Assembly: GCA_007123395.1 (NCBI GenBank)
Contig: SKLD01000139.1
Coordinates: forward strand, 1-9,739
DNA: 9,739 nt
Source of the DNA: Opitutales bacterium
GTDB lineage: Bacteria > Verrucomicrobiota > Verrucomicrobiia > Opitutales > Oceanipulchritudinaceae
Direction: 5' to 3'
The notes under the pieces are model-generated. The model was not told where the DNA came from. It ran no database searches and worked only from the letters and a program-made list of their open reading frames with translations. This document shows positions 7,184 to 9,739 of this stretch, one piece after another. Numbering within the stretch: the first letter of the stretch is position 1; every line of letters starts with the position of its first letter. The position numbers and the translations under genes were made by a program.

Positions 7184-7235
7184 GGGATCATTGGTGACGC
7201 AGGTTGGCAGTCATGCCAGAAAATCCAGTTTGTTC

Positions 7236-7257
7236 AAAAAAAAATACCCCGAAGGGG
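7236..7257 (-). terminator. Short hairpin with T9 tail on the minus strand
   Basis: Read on the minus strand, CCCC-TTC-GGGG (7257 to 7247) is followed by TA and then nine T residues (7244 to 7236). The stem is only 4 bp, so it would be a weak intrinsic terminator. It would act on leftward transcripts entering from the DAHP synthase side, before the glycosyltransferase. Alternatively, the A9 run could simply be an AT-rich promoter element for one of the divergent genes. Confidence 0.25.
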
Positions 7258-7459
7258 AGTGGCGAATCTTTCCCGCAGGTTCGACGGGGAGCGGGCGTTG
7301 CAGGGGCGTGTACCGCAATGATCGGGCCAAGAGGCACGGCGCAGGGCGACAGAGGGCTTGCCCTCGGGACGGATGGTCTCATTCTACCGCCCTTTTCCAT
7401 GGACCGGTCCGACCGTGCGCGCCGGAGCCGGTCGCTCGGAACCCGCAAAATCCCATACC

Positions 7460-8530
7460 ATGAGTCTTTCCTCACCGCTTGTTTCCGACATCAATGTCGT
7501 AGATTCCGCCGTTCTGCCCGCGCCGGAGTACCTCGGCCGCGAGATCGTGCGCGACGACGCCGCCGCGCAAACGGTGGTGAGTGCCCGCGAGGCGCTGCAC
7601 CGCATCATCTTCGGCGACGACCGCCGCGTCATGGTCGTGGTGGGTCCCTGCTCGATCCACGATGCCAAGGCAGGCCGCGAATACGCCGAGCGCCTCGCCG
7701 CGCTCGCGGCGGAGATCGGCGACCGCATCTACCTCGTCATGCGGGTCTATTTCGAGAAACCGCGCACAACGGTGGGCTGGAAGGGGCTGATTATGGACCC
7801 CGGTCTCGACGGCACCTGCAACATTCCCGAGGGCCTGAAGGCGGCACGCCGTTTTCTGCTCGATGTGCTGCGCCTCGGCCTCCCGACCGGCACGGAGCTG
7901 CTCGACCCCATCACGCCGCAATACATCGCAGACCTCGTCTGCTGGTCCGCCATCGGCGCGCGCACGACCGAATCGCAGACGCACCGGCAAATGGCGAGCG
8001 GTCTCTCCATGCCCCTCGGTTTCAAAAACTCGACCAGCGGAAACATCGAGGTCGCGATCAACGCCATCAAGGCGGCGGCGCAGCCCCAGACTTTCCTTGG
8101 CATCAGCCACCAAGGCCTCGCCAGCGCCATTACCACGCGCGGCAACCCCAACGCGCACATCATCCTGCGCGGCGGCGAGAGTGGCACAAACTATGATGCC
8201 GCGAGCGTCACCAAGACGGCGGCGCGCCTTCGCGACCGCGGCTGCATCCCCGCCATCATGGTCGATTGCAGCCACGCCAACAGCGCCAAAGACCACAACC
8301 GTCAGGCCGACGTCTTCCGCGAAGTCATCGCGCAAGCCTCCGGCAACCCGCGGAGCCCGGTCATCGGTCTCATGCTCGAAAGCAACCTGCGGGAAGGCAA
8401 CCAGCCCTTCCCCCGCCCGGCCGGTAATCTGGTCTACGGTCAATCCATCACCGACGCCTGCATCAAATGGGAGACAACCGAGGCGCTCCTGCGCGAGGCG
8501 CACGAGGCCCTTGCCCCGCGTTTTGCGTAG
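7460..8530 (+). CDS. aroF: 3-deoxy-7-phosphoheptulonate (DAHP) synthase, class I
   Basis: The enzyme condenses phosphoenolpyruvate and erythrose 4-phosphate, the first step of the shikimate pathway to aromatic amino acids. The 356-residue length is normal for the AroFGH class. Visible motifs are GPCSIHD (62-68), MRVYFEKPRTTVGWKGLI (94-111), GARTTESQTHR (166-176), ILRGG (235-239), DCSHANSAKDHN (269-280), LESNLREGNQ (306-315) and YGQSITDACIKWE (326-338). Metal ligands correspond to Cys64, His272, Glu307 and Asp332. The segments WSAIGARTTESQTHR and ASGLSMP match E. coli AroF (tyrosine-sensitive) more closely than AroG or AroH, so tyrosine inhibition is possible but unproven. ATG 7460 is chosen because the upstream in-frame codons (from 7358) are not family sequence; no strong Shine-Dalgarno precedes it. 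The SMP-30 gene follows after 51 bp. The enzyme identity is firm. Confidence 0.95.
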   Translation: MSLSSPLVSDINVVDSAVLPAPEYLGREIVRDDAAAQTVVSAREALHRIIFGDDRRVMVVVGPCSIHDAKAGREYAERLAALAAEIGDRIYLVMRVYFEKPRTTVGWKGLIMDPGLDGTCNIPEGLKAARRFLLDVLRLGLPTGTELLDPITPQYIADLVCWSAIGARTTESQTHRQMASGLSMPLGFKNSTSGNIEVAINAIKAAAQPQTFLGISHQGLASAITTRGNPNAHIILRGGESGTNYDAASVTKTAARLRDRGCIPAIMVDCSHANSAKDHNRQADVFREVIAQASGNPRSPVIGLMLESNLREGNQPFPRPAGNLVYGQSITDACIKWETTEALLREAHEALAPRFA

Positions 8531-8570
8531 AGCGGCGCCGAATGCGGTTGCCATCGCCATACGCACACGT

Positions 8571-8574
8571 AGGA
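8571..8574 (+). promoter_or_regulatory. Ribosome binding site of the SMP-30 gene
   Basis: AGGA, within AGGAAAG, lies 7 bases before the ATG at 8582. It is the clearest Shine-Dalgarno in the window and fixes that start. Confidence 0.65.
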
Positions 8575-8581
8575 AAGCGCC

Positions 8582-9466
8582 ATGCAATCCGCAAAGGCTG
8601 AATTATTCGCCCGCGTCGACACCAAGCTCGGCGAGGGTCCGGCATGGATCGACGGTGCTCTCTGGTATGTCGACATCCTCGGCGAATTGATCGGGCGCGT
8701 GCGCGCCGGAGGCGACGGTAAGGCTCTCGGCATCGACCGTTGGCCGGTCGGCGACATGGTCGGCGCGCTCGCCCCGCGGCGCGGCGGCGGACTCGTCCTT
8801 GCCCTGAAAGACCGCTTTGCCGCTTTCGATCCGGAAAGCGGCGAAACCACCGACCTCGCCCACCCTCCCGGCATCGGCCCAAACGTCCGCTTCAATGACG
8901 GCAAGTGCGACCCGCGGGGGAGGTTCATCGCCGGCACGATGGGCCTCAAGGGCGAGCCGGAAGTCGGCAAGCTGTATTCCCTCGCCCACGACCACTCCGT
9001 CAGCACCCTGATCGAAAGCGTATCCATTTCCAACGGACTGGCGTGGTGCCGCGACGGGCACATTTTCTACTACATCGACACCCCCACGCGCCGTGTGCGC
9101 GCTTTCGACTACGACATCGAGACAGGCGAGATCGCGAACGAACGCACGGTCGTGAATATCCCGGAGCACCTTGGCCGTCCCGACGGCATGACTATTGACC
9201 AAGAGGGTAACCTCTGGATCGCCCAGTTCGGCGGTTCCGGCGTGGGCTGCTGGGGACACTCCACCGGCGAACTCATGGAGTGGATCGAGGTGCCCGCGCC
9301 CAACGTCACCTCCTGCACCTTCGGCGGCCCCGGCCTCGACCGCCTCTACATTACCACGGCCAATCTCAAAAGGAGCGCCGAAGGAACCGCCGCCGAAAAC
9401 GCCGGCTCGATCTTCGTGTGCGCGCCCGGCGTGCGCGGCTACGCCCCCGCCCCCTACGCGGGGTGA
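8582..9466 (+). CDS. SMP-30/gluconolactonase family protein (sugar lactonase)
   Basis: The 294-residue product is a six-bladed beta-propeller of the SMP-30/gluconolactonase/LRE family, which hydrolyses sugar lactones such as gluconolactone with a bound divalent metal. Family signatures are LGEGPAW (16-22), RFNDGKCDPRGRFIAGTM (103-120), SNGLAW (150-155), DTPTRRV (166-172) and RPDGMTID (199-206). The three metal ligands known from human SMP30 correspond to Glu18, Asn151 and Asp201, and the substrate-binding Arg and Asn to Arg103 and Asn105. All are present, so the enzyme should be active. No signal peptide is seen, so it is cytoplasmic. ATG 8582 has a good Shine-Dalgarno 7 bases upstream. It follows DAHP synthase by 51 bp and may be cotranscribed with it, although no pathway links the two. 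The exact lactone cannot be told; dehydration or luciferin-regenerating relatives share the fold. Confidence 0.9.
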   Translation: MQSAKAELFARVDTKLGEGPAWIDGALWYVDILGELIGRVRAGGDGKALGIDRWPVGDMVGALAPRRGGGLVLALKDRFAAFDPESGETTDLAHPPGIGPNVRFNDGKCDPRGRFIAGTMGLKGEPEVGKLYSLAHDHSVSTLIESVSISNGLAWCRDGHIFYYIDTPTRRVRAFDYDIETGEIANERTVVNIPEHLGRPDGMTIDQEGNLWIAQFGGSGVGCWGHSTGELMEWIEVPAPNVTSCTFGGPGLDRLYITTANLKRSAEGTAAENAGSIFVCAPGVRGYAPAPYAG

Positions 9467-9484
9467 GGAGCGCCGCGCCTACGT

Positions 9485-9505
9485 CCGACGCGCGACGTTC
9501 TCGGG
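9485..9505 (+). repeat. Direct repeat, left copy
   Basis: This copy shares a perfect 17-bp core (CGCGCGACGTTCTCGGG, 9489-9505) with 9691-9707, and 20 of 21 positions over the longer span. Weaker similarity continues a further 20 bp or so to the right of each core (a CGATACCGG-like segment versus CCGGTATTG). The copy starts 18 bp after the SMP-30 stop codon. Confidence 0.7.
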
Positions 9506-9604
9506 CTGCTTCAGCGCCCGATACCGGAACGGCCGAAACCCCGCGCATTCCCGGTGCCCGCACCGACGCCAAACGGATTTCCCGCCACATCGCGGCAGCC
9601 CACA

Positions 9605-9679
9605 GGACCGACGGCTTCAGCCGTCGATACGGCGGGAACGCGGCACTCATCCGCGGGCATCGGCTGAAGCCGACGGTCC
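9605..9679. repeat. REP-like inverted repeat pair (BIME-like)
   Basis: The left arm 9605-9623 (GGACCG then ACGGCTTCAGCCG) and the right arm 9661-9679 are inverted copies, matching at 18 of 19 positions, separated by 37 bp. Each arm is itself a hairpin: CGACGGCT-TC-AGCCGTCG at 9609-9626 and TCGGCT-GA-AGCCGA at 9660-9673. Two inverted palindromic units with a short spacer is the arrangement of bacterial interspersed mosaic (REP) elements, which are often mobilised by RAYT transposases. No transposase is present in the window. Confidence 0.65.
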
Positions 9680-9686
9680 GATTTAG

Positions 9687-9707
9687 CCGCCGCGCGACGT
9701 TCTCGGG
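9687..9707 (+). repeat. Direct repeat, right copy
   Basis: This is the second copy of the 21-bp direct repeat at 9485-9505, with one mismatch and a perfect 17-bp core at 9691-9707. It lies 7 bp right of the REP-like inverted pair, so the two direct copies bracket the inverted pair. Confidence 0.7.
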
Positions 9708-9739
9708 TCGTCTTTTCCGCTGCCGGTATTGCAGCGACC

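Larger units (their letters stand above)
7102..7459. other. Divergent intergenic region between glycosyltransferase and DAHP synthase
   Basis: This 358-bp region must hold the promoters of both flanking genes, but no clear -35/-10 pair is visible. From left to right it contains a short tandem repeat (7151-7183), an A9 run beside a CCCC-GAA-GGGG hairpin (7236-7257), and a perfect hairpin GAGGGC-TT-GCCCTC (7352-7365). A 96-codon open frame (7173-7463) overlaps the DAHP synthase start as ATGA, but its translation is arginine-rich and looks random. The stretch of about 200 bp right of the A-run could be a transcribed leader of the DAHP synthase gene. No run of aromatic codons typical of a leader peptide was seen. 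Confidence 0.4.
9467..9739. other. Non-coding, repeat-dense right end
   Basis: No gene is supported here: the open frames are short and arginine- or alanine-rich, and follow the repeats. The stretch holds a 21-bp direct repeat about 200 bp apart with an inverted pair of hairpins between them. This looks like an intergenic repeat cluster rather than a decayed gene. It may continue past the window edge. Confidence 0.55.

Noticed and set aside
7173..7463. 96-codon open frame overlapping the DAHP synthase ATG (ATGA)
   Set aside because: It starts inside the tandem repeat, its translation is arginine- and glycine-rich with no family likeness, and it crosses hairpins and the A-run; the overlap with the start codon is probably chance.
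7472..8587. Minus-strand 371-codon open frame
   Set aside because: It is the mirror of the DAHP synthase frame, whose identity is certain; its translation is alanine- and glycine-rich without motifs.
9366..9650. Minus-strand 94-codon open frame at the right end
   Set aside because: It runs through the REP-like palindrome and into the SMP-30 gene on the opposite strand; it is explained by the repeats.
9485..9707. CRISPR-like array from the right-end repeats
   Set aside because: There are only two direct copies, about 200 bp apart, with internal hairpins and no regular spacers.

Overview
The window is a GC-rich bacterial chromosome segment with six protein genes, five of them complete, and several structured intergenic stretches. 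Gene content is ordinary cell-wall and sugar metabolism, nucleotide metabolism, aromatic amino acid synthesis and a glycosyltransferase. The mix of a secreted DUF1343/NamZ protein, a GH78-like glycosidase, a short-LID adenylate kinase resembling the Bacteroidota type, and mostly weak Shine-Dalgarno sites suggests the PVC group, perhaps Verrucomicrobiota (Opitutae-like) or a relative. This is a guess from gene style; no rRNA or marker gene here settles it. No phage, CRISPR, toxin-antitoxin or transposase gene is visible.

Layout. Positions 2-148 hold the last 48 codons of an unrecognised gene. A 520-bp gap follows, with a stem-loop and an AT-rich island, and leads into a + strand pair. The first is an exported exo-beta-N-acetylmuramidase of the NamZ/DUF1343 family (672-1955). 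The second is a GH78 alpha-L-rhamnosidase-like protein without a signal peptide (about 1981-4299), 25 bp later and probably in the same operon. Next comes adenylate kinase (4474-5643), which is two adenylate kinase domains in one chain. The first is catalytically intact; the second has lost most of the active-site residues. A strong Rho-independent terminator sits about 206 bp past its stop codon. On the minus strand is a GT4 glycosyltransferase (5983-7101). It is divergent from a class I (AroF-type) DAHP synthase (7460-8530), and an SMP-30/gluconolactonase-family protein follows (8582-9466). The right edge (9467-9739) is non-coding and full of direct and inverted repeats of REP-like character.

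How the genes relate. NamZ and the GH78-like enzyme fit scavenging of peptidoglycan sugars and rhamnose-type glycans. DAHP synthase commits carbon to the shikimate pathway. The SMP-30 protein probably hydrolyses a sugar lactone and may only be a positional neighbour. The most unusual object is the fused adenylate kinase with a degenerate second domain. The most unusual non-coding parts are the REP-like block at the right end and the structured region downstream of adk.
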